From Methanobrevibacter sp. (GTDB lineage Archaea > Methanobacteriota > Methanobacteria > Methanobacteriales > Methanobacteriaceae): a stretch of 6,798 nt of DNA. The translations under genes were made by a program, and so were the position numbers. Shown piece after piece: positions 5,585 through 6,798 of the stretch. The DNA lies in NCBI RefSeq assembly GCF_015062985.1, contig NZ_SUTI01000038.1, forward strand, positions 1-6,798. The letters run 5' to 3'. The stretch's first letter is position 1. Every line of letters starts with the position of its first letter. The notes below the pieces were generated by a model that searched no databases, had not been told where the DNA came from, and saw nothing but the letters and a program-made list of their open reading frames with translations.

Positions 5585-6358
5585 ATGGAAATTAAAGCAG
5601 TAAAAACTTTTGAAAACGGATTCATGAAACAGACATTTGCCTTCGGCGGAGAAGGAATGGACGGCCTTGATGAATCAGTAAAATACCGATCAAGCATCCA
5701 GAACTACCTTATCGATACAGGCGATGAAGTAATCCTTGTAGATACTGATATGCCAAGTGAAGCGCCGCAGATGGAAGTGGATGAAAACACCCCACTGTCA
5801 ATGGGAGAGAGAATCAGCGACTATCTCACAGCACTCAACAAGCTGGGATATAAGCCGGAAGACATAACAAAGATTCTGATTACCCATAAGCACGCCGATC
5901 ACACCGGTGAGTTAAGGCAGTTTCCAAATGCCAAAGTATATCTTTCAAAAACAGAAGCCGAAGAGATGAATCTCACAGGAGACAATATCATCCCTGTTGA
6001 GTTCAAGGACGGACAATACCATAACTTTGAAAAATCAGAAATGATTGTCGACGGAGTATATCTTATTGAAGCCGTTGGTCATACAACAGGTAACAGCATT
6101 GTTATTGCAGAAGATGACGGGCTGTTCTACATGTTTCACGGTGATGTAACCTATACCGATGAGGCATTGTATGAAAACAAGCTGTCAATTGTTTTTGAAG
6201 ATGTTGCAAAGGCAAGACAAACCTTGGATAATGTCAGGGATTTCATTAAAAACAATCCTACCGTATATCTGTCCACACATACTCCATTAGGTCATGAAAA
6301 CCTTGAAAATAAAAAAGTCATTGATTTGGAAAATCCTCCGGAAAGTATTTATCCATAA
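5585..6358 (+). CDS. Metallo-beta-lactamase-fold hydrolase, AiiA/AttM lactonase-like
   Basis: This 257-residue MBL-fold protein has the dinuclear metal motif H101-K-H103-A-D105-H106, then H166 (GHTTGNS), D187 (FHGDVTY) and H232 (STHTPLG). These match AiiA N-acyl-homoserine lactonase ligands (H104, H106, D108, H109, H169, D191, H235, from memory) in order and nearly in spacing, and Y190 falls where AiiA has its catalytic-site Tyr194. The N-terminal ILVDTDMPSEA segment also fits that group, with D replacing the usual G of DTG. The substrate cannot be inferred: many such proteins act on other lactones or thioesters. No signal peptide is seen. ATG 5585 follows AGGATGTGA four bases upstream. It is co-transcribed with the ferritin-like gene and ends in a strong terminator hairpin. 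Glyoxalase-II-like hydrolase is an alternative label. Confidence 0.88.
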   Translation: MEIKAVKTFENGFMKQTFAFGGEGMDGLDESVKYRSSIQNYLIDTGDEVILVDTDMPSEAPQMEVDENTPLSMGERISDYLTALNKLGYKPEDITKILITHKHADHTGELRQFPNAKVYLSKTEAEEMNLTGDNIIPVEFKDGQYHNFEKSEMIVDGVYLIEAVGHTTGNSIVIAEDDGLFYMFHGDVTYTDEALYENKLSIVFEDVAKARQTLDNVRDFIKNNPTVYLSTHTPLGHENLENKKVIDLENPPESIYP

Positions 6359-6382
6359 ATACTTTCTTTTCTATTTTTTTTT
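6341..6382 (+). terminator. Strong terminator of the ferritin-like/MBL operon, overlapping the stop
   Basis: GAAAGTATTTAT (6341-6352), CC, ATAAATACTTTC (6355-6366) form a perfect 12-bp inverted repeat followed by TTTTCTA and a nine-T run to 6382. The TAA stop (6356-6358) is inside the right arm. The two-base loop means that the innermost pairs would open in RNA, but the dyad plus T-tract is clear. Confidence 0.75.
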
Positions 6383-6419
6383 ATGGGCATCATTTGAGAT
6401 GTCTAAAAACTAATTTATA

Positions 6420-6475
6420 TTGGTTTTCATTCCATATCCAAATCTAGAAAATCATTGTTGTTAATGTAAAACCAA
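6420..6475. repeat. Long-armed inverted repeat in the 6359-6565 intergenic region
   Basis: TTGGTTTTCATT (6420-6431) is complementary to AATGTAAAACCAA (6463-6475) apart from one bulged T at 6467, with a 31-base loop. It follows a TATA-like TTTATAT (6414-6420) and precedes the promoter of the CMD-like gene. It may be a regulatory hairpin, a wide-spaced operator or part of a small RNA; nothing in it codes for protein. Confidence 0.4.
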
Positions 6476-6504
6476 CTGTTAAATGAAAAGAAAAAATAGC
6501 TATT

Positions 6505-6513
6505 AATATATAT
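6505..6513 (+). promoter_or_regulatory. Candidate TATA box of the CMD-like gene
   Basis: AATATATAT would place a transcript start near 6535, about 30 bases before ATG 6566, with GGAGAGGA (6553-6560) in the leader as ribosome binding site. TTTAAAATAT at 6521-6530 is an alternative. The ACTTAAG palindrome is absent. Confidence 0.45.
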
Positions 6514-6565
6514 CTTGAAATTTAAAATATTAATTAACTAATAAAATTATTTGGAGAGGAAGAGT

Positions 6566-6798
6566 ATGAAAGGAGATGTATATTACGGTAAAGGTATAAG
6601 AGAGTTAAAAGACAGCCATCCTGACTTGTTTGATTTGGTATCCAACATTAATGAAACTGTATGGGACGGCAATGTCTTGGATTATAAAACTCAAAAACTG
6701 ATTGCTATTGGTATTACTGCATCCCGTGCAGATCCAAGAGCTACCAAAAAACAAATCAGAAGCGCTATTGAAGTATTGGGCATTACAAAAGAAGAAAT
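6566..6798 (+). CDS. Carboxymuconolactone decarboxylase/AhpD-like protein, 5' part (cut by right edge)
   Basis: The first 77 codons are present. The stretch LDYKTQKLIAIGITASRADP, followed by IRSAIEVLGITKEE, matches the CMD/AhpD family core LDxKTRELIALAVSAARG...HxxxALExGATxEEI. In this alignment the redox CxxC positions read D and A, and the usual active-site His position reads Q, so the thiol peroxidase-reductase chemistry of AhpD is not expected. Cys-less CMD proteins are known among methanogens and their function is unclear. ATG 6566-6568 follows GGAGAGGA with five bases of spacing, a convincing start. The gene has its own promoter after the MBL terminator and lacks the predicted MarR operator, so it is probably a separate unit. 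The C-terminal part lies outside the window. Confidence 0.8.
   Translation, partial: MKGDVYYGKGIRELKDSHPDLFDLVSNINETVWDGNVLDYKTQKLIAIGITASRADPRATKKQIRSAIEVLGITKEE

Overview
This AT-rich window with short intergenic gaps looks like a methanogenic archaeon of the Methanobacteriales, most likely Methanobrevibacter-like. That placement is inferred from archaeal-type TATA boxes about 25 bp before likely transcript starts, GGTGA/GGAGG ribosome binding sites, a pair of DUF2115 (UPF0305)-type genes that I associate with methanogens, and an archaeal mix of flavin and Fe-S proteins. No rRNA, tRNA, CRISPR array or transposon was seen, and no gene-free stretch exceeds 300 bases.

Layout. Bases 1-102 are the 3' end of a plus-strand gene cut by the window edge. 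It converges on a three-gene minus-strand operon (2404 down to 213): a TM1586-like nitroreductase, an Isf-like Fe-S flavoprotein/FMN reductase, and an EFR1-type flavodoxin-ferredoxin fusion. Upstream lies a second minus-strand pair (3550 down to 2514) of two diverged paralogues of a DUF2115-like putative metal-binding protein. Divergent from it is a GTG-started alpha/beta hydrolase (3690-4469) ending in a hairpin plus T-tract. Next on the plus strand come a MarR-family regulator (start best placed at 4559), a bacterioferritin-like four-helix protein (5084-5563) and a metallo-beta-lactamase-fold hydrolase (5585-6358) ending in a strong terminator hairpin. After a 207-base intergenic region the window ends inside a carboxymuconolactone decarboxylase/AhpD-like gene (6566 onward).

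How the genes may work together. The main observation is a near-identical 17-bp palindrome, ACTTAAG-N3-CTTAAGT, present twice: in front of the nitroreductase operon (2434-2450) and in front of the ferritin-like/MBL operon (5044-5060). At 5044-5060 it directly abuts a TATA box. These are the only two copies I found, and a MarR gene sits between them, so I infer a local MarR regulon that turns on two divergent operons together: one of flavin/Fe-S reductases and one of a ferritin-like protein plus an MBL hydrolase. The ferritin-like protein is odd. Aligned without gaps to remembered E. coli bacterioferritin through its first two helices, it lacks most ferroxidase ligands and the haem methionine. 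The MBL protein has the complete metal site and the tyrosine of AiiA-type lactonases. The inducer, substrates and actual regulation are not visible in the sequence.
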